Part shown: in pieces, positions 7,696-16,078 of the stretch
Layout: every line of letters begins with the position of its first letter
How positions within the stretch are numbered: position 1 is the first letter of the stretch
From: Phycisphaerales bacterium
Lineage (GTDB): Bacteria > Planctomycetota > Phycisphaerae > Phycisphaerales > UBA1924
Length of the DNA: 44,264 nucleotides
Assembly: GCA_017642965.1 (NCBI GenBank)
Contig: JAEPOJ010000010.1
Span: forward strand, 1-44,264
Reading direction: 5' to 3'
Made by a program: the position numbers and the translations under genes
Notes under the pieces: model-generated
Seen by the model: the letters and a program-made list of their open reading frames with translations, nothing else
The model's database searches: none
What the model was told of the DNA's origin: nothing

Positions 7696-8391
7696 TCAGT
7701 TGGCCGCGTTCGCGGGCCCGGTCTTGAGCGCTTCGTCCATGACCAGTCGCGGCTGCTCACGGTTGGCCGACTCGCGCCAGCGGATGTCGAGCGAGCCATC
7801 GAAGAGCTTGGCGATCGCCTGGAGCTGTCGCTCGATGGCGTCGCGGGCCTGCTTTTCGTAGCGGTCATCGTTCTTCTCGAAGAGTTCGGAGGCCTGCTGC
7901 TGCGCAGTGCGCATGAGCTCGTTCTGACGCTCGGCGTTCATGTTGATGACGTCCACCAGCCCGAGGACACGTCCCTGCTGGATGTCATAAGGCTCGACGT
8001 CCATGAGACGCAGCGAGCCGACGATCGGCGGGAGGGTCACACGGAAACGCCCACCTCCCAGGTCTTCAACATCGCGCTCATCGAGTGAGCCGAGCTCGAC
8101 GGCGTACTGCTTCTCGAACTGGAAGATCATCGCCACCTTGGCCTGCGAGAGCAGGATCGGCGGGAGCCAGTTGAAGCCCTTGGTCGCGGTGGCGATCTCC
8201 TTGGCGTGAACCTCGAGCCCGACGAGCTTGCCGACCGCCCGGACACGCTCGGTGAGCATGCGCAGGTTGATGCGGTCGATGCCGCCGCCCTTTCGTCCCT
8301 TCTTGAGGGTGGTGACGAGATAGAACACAACGCCGGCGCCGATGATGGCGGCGAAGGACAACGCAATCAGAAGAAGTAGAAAATCGTTCAC
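7696..8391 (-). CDS. DUF4230-like membrane-anchored protein
   Basis: A 231-residue protein with one N-terminal membrane helix (residues 3-26) followed by a basic stretch and a soluble domain. The segment VRAVGKLVGLEVHAKEI and the later strand-rich part RFRVTLPPIVGSLRLMDVEPYD resemble the DUF4230 family, whose function is unknown. The C-terminal half is helical and rich in Gln and Glu (residues 150-205). The start codon is GTG at 8389-8391. It lacks a Shine-Dalgarno sequence, but AATAAT lies five bases upstream on the minus strand, as in other apparently leaderless genes here. The following minus-strand neighbour (8458-9108) may be in the same unit. Confidence 0.65.
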   Translation of the reverse strand: MNDFLLLLIALSFAAIIGAGVVFYLVTTLKKGRKGGGIDRINLRMLTERVRAVGKLVGLEVHAKEIATATKGFNWLPPILLSQAKVAMIFQFEKQYAVELGSLDERDVEDLGGGRFRVTLPPIVGSLRLMDVEPYDIQQGRVLGLVDVINMNAERQNELMRTAQQQASELFEKNDDRYEKQARDAIERQLQAIAKLFDGSLDIRWRESANREQPRLVMDEALKTGPANAAN

Positions 8392-8396
8392 ACCCC

Positions 8397-8402
8397 ATTA
8401 TT
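8397..8402 (-). promoter_or_regulatory. -10-like box before the DUF4230 gene
   Basis: On the minus strand AATAAT (5 of 6 matches to TATAAT) lies five bases before the GTG start, with no Shine-Dalgarno sequence. Confidence 0.35.
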
Positions 8403-8457
8403 GGCGAGGGTGTGGTCGGCATTTCAGGAATCGCTTCGAGACGCGGAATTGGGCTGC

Positions 8458-9108
8458 TCAGGCGTTCTCAGCGTCGTTCTTCTCGGGCAGGGCGACCTCG
8501 AACGATCGGATGAGGAAATGGCCGCCCACGCTGACGAGGATCCCCAGCACGAGCCCGCCGACGATGAATGCGAGCATGCGGACAATGCTCATCTCGCCCG
8601 CGCTGTCTGTGATGGTCGGGAAGCCGGTCCGCTGGAAGTAGATGCCGACGGCTAGCACGGGGATCAGGAACGGGAGCGATCGAAGGAGCATGCCCCACGA
8701 GCGGGGATCACGCCGGTACACATCGAGTGCGGCAATAACGGCCAGCGCGGCCACCAGCGCGAGGTACAGCATGAGCGTACGCATGACCCATGGCTGGATT
8801 GTCGGGTGGTTGCTGCCCACGACGTTTCGGGCATCAACATAGATCCCGAACACGCTTGCCACGAGCAAGGTCCCGATGAAGCACAGCACGGCGAGAGGAA
8901 ACGCGCCGTCAACCCTGATCCGACCGTAGCACACCAGCGCGGTGACCGCTGATCCGATGAGGACCATGAGCTCGAACCCGAACAGGCCCCAGGCGAAACC
9001 GCCGAACTTGCCGAAGCTCATGAAGATCCATGGCAGCGTGGAGATCGCGGCAATCAGGCAGATCAGTGCGGTTGCGACGCGATAGATCGCTGGCGTGGCA
9101 TTGCTCAT
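8458..9108 (-). CDS. Multi-pass membrane protein of unknown function
   Basis: The 216-residue protein is mostly hydrophobic, with about six predicted membrane helices (roughly residues 8-30, 36-62, 70-90, 105-127, 141-158, 175-200) and short charged loops. I recognise no family motif. Translation start is supported by GGAGAG six bases before the ATG at 9106-9108. It is divergent from fliD across a 322-base gap and lies 66 bases upstream of the DUF4230 gene on the same strand. It might be cotranscribed with that gene, although the latter appears to have its own -10 box. Confidence 0.65.
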   Translation of the reverse strand: MSNATPAIYRVATALICLIAAISTLPWIFMSFGKFGGFAWGLFGFELMVLIGSAVTALVCYGRIRVDGAFPLAVLCFIGTLLVASVFGIYVDARNVVGSNHPTIQPWVMRTLMLYLALVAALAVIAALDVYRRDPRSWGMLLRSLPFLIPVLAVGIYFQRTGFPTITDSAGEMSIVRMLAFIVGGLVLGILVSVGGHFLIRSFEVALPEKNDAENA

Positions 9109-9430
9109 TCTTGACTCTCCAAGGGGGCGGGCATGATCGGTACGTCCGCCGTCTCACTCAGGATCGGATCATCTGCCGTCCTGCTCAACCATAAACGTCG
9201 GGCTGAGGGGAATCCACTCTGAAGATGCAGCGCAGCTTCTGCGCGTTCCGTTTCAGACGTTGCGCGTTGTGCGGGCATGCTTTGCCGCACCCTTGCGTAG
9301 GGGCTGAAATCCGTGATCCGCGGTCCAGTCACCCCCAAAGTTCTTCCGATATAGAGGGTTGGAGCGGTGCGCATGTTCGCACCCCGTGCCGGGAAGGACC
9401 CCGGACGGCAGCGCGCAAGGAGCGTGAACC
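9109..9430. other. Divergent intergenic region upstream of fliD
   Basis: This 322-base gap holds no gene I can support. It contains two hairpins: 9269-9290 (GTGCGG with CCGCAC, extended by two pairs past a bulged G) and 9366-9383 (GGTGCG with CGCACC), the second inside the likely fliD leader. CCGATAT at 9346-9352 resembles the -10 part of a flagellar sigma-28 promoter (GCCGATAA), but I see no matching -35 element at the right distance. I see no known riboswitch pattern. Confidence 0.5.
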
Positions 9431-12271
9431 ATGGGCGGCATCACATCAGGCGTCGGTCTTTTCTCGGGCATCGATTCTGCATCACTCATCGATCAGCTGA
9501 TCTCGGTGCAGTCACGCCCGCTCATCCTCGCGCAGTCGCGCGTGATCCAGCTGAATCAGCAGCAGGCGGCGTACCTGGATATCAACACCCGCCTGAGTAA
9601 CTTCAAGACCGCGGCCGCCTCGTTCCGCGTCAATAACATCTTCGAGACGAGCAGCGCCACCTCAGGCAACGAGAGCATCCTGACGGCGACCGCAAGCAGC
9701 AACGCGGTACCCGGCAGCTACAACTTCATCGTCGATCGCCTGGTTTCATCGCAGCAACTCCTGACGCGAGGCTTTGCCGATCAGGACACGTCGGCGATCG
9801 GGCTCGACTCGCTCACGTTCGAGCGCCCCGCCGCACGGATCGATTCCGACACGGCGCTCGCGGATCTAAACTCTGGCGATGGTGTCAACCGTGGTGTTCT
9901 CTCCGTGACGACTAGCTCAGGGACGACGGAGGTGGATCTCTCGCGTGCGGCCAGCGTGTCTGATGTGCTCGACGCGTTCAACGCGGTCGAGGGTGTCACG
10001 GCGTATGTGGATAACGACAAGTTTGTGCTCGAGGGACTGACGGGCATCGAGGAAGTGTCGGGCACGGATGTGCTCTCTTCGCTCGGGCTCGACGGCTCCA
10101 TCTCCAGCGAAACGCTCACTGGGACCAGCGTCTACTCGCTCACCGGCACAACATCGCTCGGTGCGCTCAATGACGGGCGTGGTGTCGAGATCCGCGACGC
10201 GACGGGCGAGAGCGTGTACGACTTCAGCATCGTGATCGACGGCGACACCGGCAACGCGGTGAACGTGCGCATCGGCGAGATCCAGGAACTCGTCGAGGAT
10301 GACGAGGGTGACAGCTCGCTCGAGACTGTCGAGGGTGCGGTCTCGACACTCGATGGTGTCATCGACCGGATCAACGACGCGCTCAGCGAGGCGGGTTACA
10401 GCGAGGTGACGGCTTCGATCAACACATCGACCGGCGCGATTGACATCGTGGACTCGCTGGGACGCGATTTCGATATCAGCAGCTACTCATCATCAGCAAG
10501 GACATATTCGACGGCCAGCGATCTCGGGATCGAGGGCAGCTTTACCGGCGGGACTGCGAACGGCGAGCGGATCTTCGCTGGACTCAACACGCGTCTTGTC
10601 TCTTCACTCAACGGTGGCTCGGGCCTCGATGGCACCGATGGCATCCTGAACTTCACGACCCGCGACGGGACCTCTGATTTCTTGGTCGATGTCTCCGGGC
10701 TCAGCGACGTGAACGACATCGTGAACGCGATCAACTCGGCCGGCGCCGGCGCGGTGACGGTCTCGGTGAACGCGCAGGGAACCGGCTTCAAAATCGTGGA
10801 TAACACCACCAACAACGGGGGCACCTTCTCGATCTCTGGTACGGGCGGTGCCGATGCGGCCGAGGCTCTCGGGATAAGTGGCTCGGGCACGAGCGATACC
10901 ATTACCGGGACGAATATGCAGCTGGCGTACATCAGCAACTCCACGCTTGTCAGCGAGCTGAACAACGGCGATGGGATCGGGACGGGCGAGTTCCAGATCA
11001 CGGACTCGTACGGGAACATCGCAACGATCGATATCACGAGCTCGGTGAAGACCGTCGGGGATCTCATCAAGGAGATCAACGGATCGAACCTGCAGATCGA
11101 GGCATCGATCAACGCGAACGGCGACGGCATCACGATATCAGAGGTTGTGGACGGCACCGCAGGCACCCAGGCGATCCGCATCGAGGATCTCGACGGGCGT
11201 GTCGCGGAACTCCTCGGCATCGAGGGCGAAGCCGCCGGCGTGGACGGTAATAACTACATCACCGGCAGCGAGGAGAAGGTGCTGGAGTTCGAGCCGGACG
11301 CGACCCTGGAGGACATCCGTAACGCGATCAACGCGGCGAATGTTGGTGTCTCCGCATCGATCATCAACACCGGCTCAGGCTCCTCTCCGTTTCGCCTGAG
11401 TCTCGCGAGCGAGAACTCGGGTGAGGATGGGCGGTTCCTGATCGACACCGGTGGCTTCAACCTGGGGCTGAGCGTCCTCGACGAGGGAAACGACGCCCGT
11501 GTGTTCTTCGGCTCAAGCGACCCAGCCAGCGGTGTGCTGCTCACCAGCTCGACGAACACCCTCGACGGCGTTGTGGAGGGCGTGTCGATCAACCTCGTGT
11601 CGACTTCTGAGGAATCGGTCCAGCTGAGCGTGGCCCGCGACGTGAGCGCGATCGAATCGAAGATCAATGAGTTCATCAGCGCGTTCAACAAGGTGGTCGA
11701 GGGGATCGACTTCCGGACACGCTACGACGACGAGACGGAAGAGAAGGGCATCCTCCTTGGCGACAGCACCATGCTGAACCTGCGGAACTCGATGTTCTCA
11801 GTGCTCCGTCGTCCCAACGAAGGCTTCGAGGACACGTTCAACTCCCTCACCGAGGTCGGGATCACCGTCGGCTCTGGCAGCGTGCTTGAGTTCGACTCCG
11901 AGAAGTTCCGGGAGGCCTACAACGAGGACCCCTCGGCGGTCGAAGCGCTCTTCACGCGCCGTACGCTCGACGATAACGACGACGGCGACCCGAACACCGA
12001 GGATGAGATCAGCTACTCCGAGCTGAGTGTGCTCGGGCAGCTCGAGGAGTTCGCGAACAGCTACGTCACTTCGATCGGTGGCGTGCTGCAGAACCGGACG
12101 AGCGCGCTGGATTCGCAGATCCAGCTGCAGGAGGATCGGATCGAATCGATCCAGGCATCCCTGGAACGCAAGCGGGCCCAGCTCCAGCAGCAGTTCCTGG
12201 CGATGGAGCAGGCGATCGGATCGTTCCAGACCCAGGGCGCGGCGCTCTCGCAGATCGCGGCACTCGGATAA
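9431..12271 (+). CDS. fliD: Flagellar filament capping protein FliD, enlarged
   Basis: FliD caps the flagellar filament and helps flagellin fold at the tip. The N-terminal FliD domain (residues 1-120: GLFSGIDSASLIDQL...) and the C-terminal FliD domain (about 680-940, ending in a coiled coil of Gln/Glu/Arg and FQTQGAALSQIAA) are both present. At 946 residues it is about twice the enterobacterial length. The extra middle contains four Flagellin-IN-type repeats starting near residues 143, 243, 389 and 506, each with an L-x2-LN-x-G-x-G motif. No cysteines were seen, usual for exported axial proteins. AAGGAG lies before the ATG. fliS follows 55 bases later. Confidence 0.93.
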   Translation: MGGITSGVGLFSGIDSASLIDQLISVQSRPLILAQSRVIQLNQQQAAYLDINTRLSNFKTAAASFRVNNIFETSSATSGNESILTATASSNAVPGSYNFIVDRLVSSQQLLTRGFADQDTSAIGLDSLTFERPAARIDSDTALADLNSGDGVNRGVLSVTTSSGTTEVDLSRAASVSDVLDAFNAVEGVTAYVDNDKFVLEGLTGIEEVSGTDVLSSLGLDGSISSETLTGTSVYSLTGTTSLGALNDGRGVEIRDATGESVYDFSIVIDGDTGNAVNVRIGEIQELVEDDEGDSSLETVEGAVSTLDGVIDRINDALSEAGYSEVTASINTSTGAIDIVDSLGRDFDISSYSSSARTYSTASDLGIEGSFTGGTANGERIFAGLNTRLVSSLNGGSGLDGTDGILNFTTRDGTSDFLVDVSGLSDVNDIVNAINSAGAGAVTVSVNAQGTGFKIVDNTTNNGGTFSISGTGGADAAEALGISGSGTSDTITGTNMQLAYISNSTLVSELNNGDGIGTGEFQITDSYGNIATIDITSSVKTVGDLIKEINGSNLQIEASINANGDGITISEVVDGTAGTQAIRIEDLDGRVAELLGIEGEAAGVDGNNYITGSEEKVLEFEPDATLEDIRNAINAANVGVSASIINTGSGSSPFRLSLASENSGEDGRFLIDTGGFNLGLSVLDEGNDARVFFGSSDPASGVLLTSSTNTLDGVVEGVSINLVSTSEESVQLSVARDVSAIESKINEFISAFNKVVEGIDFRTRYDDETEEKGILLGDSTMLNLRNSMFSVLRRPNEGFEDTFNSLTEVGITVGSGSVLEFDSEKFREAYNEDPSAVEALFTRRTLDDNDDGDPNTEDEISYSELSVLGQLEEFANSYVTSIGGVLQNRTSALDSQIQLQEDRIESIQASLERKRAQLQQQFLAMEQAIGSFQTQGAALSQIAALG

Positions 12272-12313
12272 ATGATCGCACTTTGAGCTGAAGTCGCCTC
12301 ACACAAGGACCGA

Positions 12314-12319
12314 TACCCT
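12314..12319 (+). promoter_or_regulatory. -10-like box before fliS
   Basis: TACCCT lies seven bases before the ATG at 12327 and no Shine-Dalgarno sequence is correctly placed. fliS may thus have its own promoter besides read-through from fliD. Confidence 0.35.
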
Positions 12320-12326
12320 CGGCGTG

Positions 12327-12785
12327 ATGAACGATACAAACACCGCCAACGCGTACCTCCGGACCAAGGTCATGACCGCCTCGCGCGAGGAGCTTCGACT
12401 GATGCTCATCGACGGGGCGATCAAGTTTGCCCAGCAAGCGATGCACGGCTTGGAGCAGAAGAACTACGAGGAGACCTACGCCGGCTTCTCGCAGTGCCGG
12501 GACATCATCCTGGAGCTGATCAACACGATCAAGCCCGAGCACGCCCCCGAGATCGCCAAGAGCGTGAAGGACCTCTACACCTTCATCTATGGTGAACTGG
12601 TGAAGGCGAGCATCAACAAGGATACGGGGATCCTGAGCGAGGTCATCTCGCTGCTCGAGTACGACCGGGAAACCTGGGTGCTCACGATGGCGAAGGCCAG
12701 CGAGGACCGCGAACGCGGCATGGTCGGCGCGGCACAGGCAACCGGGACCCCGCAGCCGAACCGCTCGATCAGCTTCCAGGCCTGA
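12327..12785 (+). CDS. fliS: Flagellin chaperone FliS
   Basis: FliS binds the C-terminus of flagellin in the cytoplasm and keeps it unpolymerised until export. The 152-residue protein starts with the family signature AYLRTKVMTASREELRLML (near residues 9-27), followed by a helical bundle (GLEQKNYEETYAGFSQCRDII and the LYTFIYGELVKASINKD region). A GTG three bases earlier is an alternative start. FliS is normally next to FliD, as here. The C-terminal 25 residues are low in structure. No flagellin gene is in the window. Confidence 0.93.
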   Translation: MNDTNTANAYLRTKVMTASREELRLMLIDGAIKFAQQAMHGLEQKNYEETYAGFSQCRDIILELINTIKPEHAPEIAKSVKDLYTFIYGELVKASINKDTGILSEVISLLEYDRETWVLTMAKASEDRERGMVGAAQATGTPQPNRSISFQA

Positions 12786-12794
12786 AACAGGCCT
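12778..12794. terminator. Small hairpin over the convergent fliS and holB stops
   Basis: AGGCCTG (12778-12784) pairs perfectly with CAGGCCT (12788-12794) around a three-base loop, covering the fliS stop and reaching the first base of the holB stop. There is no T-run, so it is at best a weak bidirectional terminator. Confidence 0.4.
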
Positions 12795-13942
12795 TATGCC
12801 TTCTCGCTGATCCCGGCGACGAGGTGCTCCATGACCATCTTGAACGACACGTTCGTACGCATTTCCTCGCTCGCTCGCGAGACGCTATCGATCGCTCGCA
12901 ACGACGATTGCGTGCGGGTGGGGTCCGTGAGCCCTGCGTGCGCACGGCGGGCGATGAGCGCGAGCATCATCTCTGCGCCCTTCTGGTTCGCGGCCTCCTT
13001 CGAGCGGTTCTCGCCGAGCTTGTCGCCCTGCTTGACCCAGTCGCTGGCCCAGTCGTCGATCAGGGTGCTCATCAGCGTCCCGAGACCGGCAGGGTGATCG
13101 CCTCGCATCGCGCGGTTAAGCATGGGGTCGATCTGATTGTGCCAGCTGAATAAATCCGAGGAAGTCGCACGCGCAAAGCGTCCGGGTGAGCCCGAGGCGT
13201 ACTGGGTGTACCAGTGGTGTGCTTCCGGGCTCAGGTTCATGTCTCTCGTGCTCACCCAGCGCCGCATCGATTCGTCGTCGAGGGGGGTGAAGCCAACCCG
13301 CTGGCACCGTGATCTGATCGTGGGCAGGAGTCGGTCTTCGCTCGAGGTCACGAGGATGATCAGCGTGCCCGGGCCGGGCTCTTCGAGTGTTTTGAGGATC
13401 GCGTTCTGTCCCTCGCGCCCGATGAGCTCCGCCTCGTCCACGATGAAGATCTTCCCCGCGCGAGCTCCTTCGGACATCGACGGTGCGAGCGCCGCCGGCT
13501 CGACAAGGTACTCGACGAGGATGTCCTTGGGGATGTTCCGCTGCTTGCGGGTCCGAACGTCCGACTCCCGGGAGAACGGTGTCAGCTCCTTGCGGATGAC
13601 GAAGAAGTCCGGGTGCGTCCCGGATCGGATGAGCTGCTGCACGTGGGAATCGGGGTCTGGTGCAACATTGCCGCTCAGGTCCGGCGCGGAGGATGGGTCG
13701 AGCAGCATGGCCGCCCACGACACAGCCGCGGTGAACTTGCCAACGCCCTCGGGCCCGTGGAAGATCCATGCGTGGTGCAGACGCCCTGACTGGGCGGACT
13801 GGCTCAGCACGCTCAGAGCGCGCGGCTGCCCCTCGATGCGATCGAGCCCGATCGGCGGGTCGTACATCATCACGTCCGGGCGGTTGTCCTTGACCGTCGT
13901 GCGTTTGGGGGCTTTCTTTCGTGTCGTTTTTTTCTTGGCCAT
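12794..13942 (-). CDS. holB: DNA polymerase III delta' subunit
   Basis: Delta' is the non-motor clamp-loader subunit that helps load the sliding clamp. The 382-residue protein has an AAA+ fold: Walker A GPEGVGKF (residues 63-70), a Walker B-like FIVDEAELI, the polymerase clamp-loader motif TIRSRCQ, and a helical C-terminal domain. Like many delta' chains it might not hydrolyse ATP, but Walker A here looks intact. The four cysteines that bind zinc in classic clamp-loader subunits are absent. The N-terminus has a very basic 20-residue leader. It could instead be a gamma/tau-like paralogue, but the length and lack of a zinc module favour HolB. Confidence 0.87.
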   Translation of the reverse strand: MAKKKTTRKKAPKRTTVKDNRPDVMMYDPPIGLDRIEGQPRALSVLSQSAQSGRLHHAWIFHGPEGVGKFTAAVSWAAMLLDPSSAPDLSGNVAPDPDSHVQQLIRSGTHPDFFVIRKELTPFSRESDVRTRKQRNIPKDILVEYLVEPAALAPSMSEGARAGKIFIVDEAELIGREGQNAILKTLEEPGPGTLIILVTSSEDRLLPTIRSRCQRVGFTPLDDESMRRWVSTRDMNLSPEAHHWYTQYASGSPGRFARATSSDLFSWHNQIDPMLNRAMRGDHPAGLGTLMSTLIDDWASDWVKQGDKLGENRSKEAANQKGAEMMLALIARRAHAGLTDPTRTQSSLRAIDSVSRASEEMRTNVSFKMVMEHLVAGISEKA

Positions 13943-13952
13943 GCGATAAAGG

Positions 13953-13958
13953 AGTATA
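13953..13958 (-). promoter_or_regulatory. -10-like box before holB
   Basis: On the minus strand TATACT lies ten bases before the holB ATG, without a Shine-Dalgarno sequence, predicting a leader of only a few bases. Confidence 0.4.
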
Positions 13959-13971
13959 TCGCACGCGTGTA

Positions 13972-14841
13972 TCAGCGTCGCCGGCGTGCGACCAGCCCGA
14001 CCCCGATCAGTGCAAACGGAATCGTGCCCGGCGTCGGGATGATCGAGTTGATCCAGCCGCGGTGGAACTCGACGGAGGTGGAGCCCATCAGATCGCCGTA
14101 CATGCCGTAATCGAGCACATCATCCGCGAATGGGACGATGAAGGTGTTCACGCCGATCAGCTGCCACTCACCGTTGACATCGGCCATGATCGCGCCGCCG
14201 GAATCGCCGAACATGAGCATCGCCTCAAGATCCGTCGCAACGCTCGTGTTCGGGTTGTCGAAGTCGAAGCTCAGGAACTCCGGGCCGAAGCCGTACGGGT
14301 CCCCTTCTTCGAGGATGTTCGTGCCGGCTCGCCGCAGCAGGTCGTACGTCCCGGTCCAGCCGGTCTCGCCGGTGCCCGAGCCGCCGAATCCGACGAGGGC
14401 GACCTCGTCGCCGTAGGGCGTGCTGCCCTCGAAAAGCCGGGTGGGCGTCGCGTCGGTGATTGCGTCAGAGAGTCGGACGAGCGCCATGTCGCCATTGGTC
14501 GCGCCCTTGTCATCAAACCAGTCGGGGTGGTAGTAGACCTCTTCGGCTTGCACACGCTGAGTTCCTGCCCCGGTGTCGAAGAACCAATCGGTGTTCGCGG
14601 CGTCGTCCACGACGTGGGCCGCGGTAAGCACCCAGCGGTCGCCGATCAGCGTGCCGGAGCCGTTCCAGAACTGGGAATCGCCGTCCTGGAAGATCATGCG
14701 GCCCACGGAGCCGAAATCTGACTGCGCGAAGCTGAGGTACGCGGCATCGTCCACGTCGTGGCGAACGACGATCGCGTTCGCGCTGCCGGTGCTCATCAGA
14801 ATCAGCGCGATTGCGCCCGCTGTCATCGAGGTCTTCTGCAT
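13972..14841 (-). CDS. Secreted trypsin-like serine protease with PEP-CTERM-like tail (1)
   Basis: The 289-residue precursor has a signal peptide (to about residue 23, ANA) and a chymotrypsin-fold domain. The triad is visible as His in LTAAHVV, Asp in NGDMALVRL and Ser in GDSGGA. The two cysteines that normally form a disulfide around the catalytic histidine are both missing here (SGTLIG and AAHVV), unlike in the neighbour at 14981. The C-terminus IIPTPGT, a hydrophobic helix and ARRRR form a P-x-PGT sorting signal, likely processed by an exosortase-type system. AGGAG precedes the ATG by 7 bases. It is a tandem paralogue of the next gene. Confidence 0.88.
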   Translation of the reverse strand: MQKTSMTAGAIALILMSTGSANAIVVRHDVDDAAYLSFAQSDFGSVGRMIFQDGDSQFWNGSGTLIGDRWVLTAAHVVDDAANTDWFFDTGAGTQRVQAEEVYYHPDWFDDKGATNGDMALVRLSDAITDATPTRLFEGSTPYGDEVALVGFGGSGTGETGWTGTYDLLRRAGTNILEEGDPYGFGPEFLSFDFDNPNTSVATDLEAMLMFGDSGGAIMADVNGEWQLIGVNTFIVPFADDVLDYGMYGDLMGSTSVEFHRGWINSIIPTPGTIPFALIGVGLVARRRR

Positions 14842-14980
14842 GTCGTGCTCCTGCTGGCGGTGGTCTCAGCCCGGCGCGCTGACGCACCAAACGAGGACGC
14901 GAGATCCGCGTCTGATCGGATATACCACAGATCCGATAAGAAACCAGCAGATGCAGGAGTTCTTCTCGCGACGCCCAGCT
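14842..14980. other. Gap between tandem protease genes with a small inverted repeat
   Basis: The 139-base gap contains ATCGGAT (14915-14921) and ATCCGAT (14931-14937), a seven-base inverted repeat around TATACCAC. On the minus strand the stretch TATATCC within it could act as a -10 box for the 13972-14841 gene. No terminator T-run was seen. Confidence 0.3.
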
Positions 14981-15853
14981 TCACACGCGCCGACGCCGTG
15001 CGAAAACGCCCATGCCCACGCCGAGAATCGGCAGGGTGCCCGGCGCGGGAATGATCGAGTTGATCCAGCCGGTGTACTCGCTGACGCGGGTGAAACCGTT
15101 CGAATCGCCGTAATCACCGTTCGGGCTTCCATCGGTGGAGTTGATGAATGACGTGACGCCCGCGAGTTCCCATCCGCCGTTTGCTTCGATGAACAGTGCT
15201 CCTCCCGAATCCCCGGGCGCGATGGAGTATTCAAGATCGAGCGGGCTGAAGTCGCCATACATGGACTCATCGCGGATGGGACTGTCGAAGTCGGTCAACA
15301 GGATTCGATCATCCCAGCCACGCACACTTCCGAGAGCATCGATTACATTGTGACCAGCACGCAGTGTGCCTTCGGTGCCGAACTGAGCACCCGTGAGCCC
15401 TGTGCCCGTTCGCCCGTACCCAACGGCCGTGCCAACCTGCCCGAGGTCCCCTCCGCCCGAATGCAGCTGCGCCGCAGTGATACCCGCAACGGGGCCGCTG
15501 AGCTTGATGAGCGCGAGATCTCCGCCACCCAGGAAATCGTTCATCACCCAATCCGGGTGGATGTAGACCTCTTCGACGAATGAGAAGGATGAGCCTGTCA
15601 CGAACGTACCGAAGCTCACGCCGTCGTCAACGCAGTGGGCCGCGGTAAGCACCCATTGATCTCCAATGAGCGTGCCCGAGCAGGAGGCCCCACCGCCTCC
15701 GGAGTAGTTGAGCGCCAGCGCCCCGACCGGTGCGAAATGAGATTGCTGGCCGAGCTGGCGATAGAGCGCGTCGTCCCGATCGTGACGGATGACACCAGCA
15801 TGTGCAAGCGTGCCGCCTGCAGCGATCATCAACAACATTGAACGTGCACGCAT
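14981..15853 (-). CDS. Secreted trypsin-like serine protease with PEP-CTERM-like tail (2)
   Basis: A 290-residue precursor with a signal peptide (MRARSMLL... to LAHA, about residue 19) and a chymotrypsin-fold protease domain. The catalytic residues are His in TAAHC, Asp in GGDLALIKL and Ser in PGDSGGA. Cysteines in ASCSGTLIG and AAHC could form the usual disulfide near the histidine. The tail reads IIPAPGT, a short hydrophobic helix, then ARRRRV, matching the sorting signal of its tandem neighbour. ATG 15853 is chosen over upstream starts because AAGGAGCCGCG precedes it and a signal peptide begins there. Substrates are unknown; both are probably surface or extracellular enzymes. Confidence 0.9.
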   Translation of the reverse strand: MRARSMLLMIAAGGTLAHAGVIRHDRDDALYRQLGQQSHFAPVGALALNYSGGGGASCSGTLIGDQWVLTAAHCVDDGVSFGTFVTGSSFSFVEEVYIHPDWVMNDFLGGGDLALIKLSGPVAGITAAQLHSGGGDLGQVGTAVGYGRTGTGLTGAQFGTEGTLRAGHNVIDALGSVRGWDDRILLTDFDSPIRDESMYGDFSPLDLEYSIAPGDSGGALFIEANGGWELAGVTSFINSTDGSPNGDYGDSNGFTRVSEYTGWINSIIPAPGTLPILGVGMGVFARRRRV

Positions 15854-16005
15854 CGCGGCTCCTTCAGATCTTCGTTTGCATGACATCGCACCGCATGCGC
15901 GGCACGCCCTAAATAGACCCCAGGGTGGTCCGCAAAGCCAACGAAACTGGGCTGAACCTCTCTTTTTCGGACGCGGAACGCCGGTGCAGACCGCACCGAC
16001 CCCGC

Positions 16006-16011
16006 TACGAT
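16006..16011 (+). promoter_or_regulatory. -10-like box upstream of alaS
   Basis: TACGAT lies 67 bases before the chosen alaS start. Unlike the leaderless cases, alaS would then have a leader of about 60 bases with an AGGAA ribosome binding site. Confidence 0.3.
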
Positions 16012-16078
16012 CTGACCGCTCTGGTCGATGGAACGCCCCGGGCGTGGAATTGAACCTGAACAGAACAGGAACAGCCGC

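Noticed and set aside
9346-9352. CCGATAT as a flagellar sigma-28 promoter for fliD
   Set aside because: Only the -10 half fits; no TAAA-type -35 element is found 15 bases upstream. Recorded in the gap feature, not called.
9109-9430. A c-di-GMP riboswitch in the fliD leader
   Set aside because: Two hairpins are present, but the conserved GEMM core sequences are not.
14915-14937. Inverted repeat between protease genes as a terminator
   Set aside because: Stem of seven bases, AT-containing, with no following T-run on either strand.
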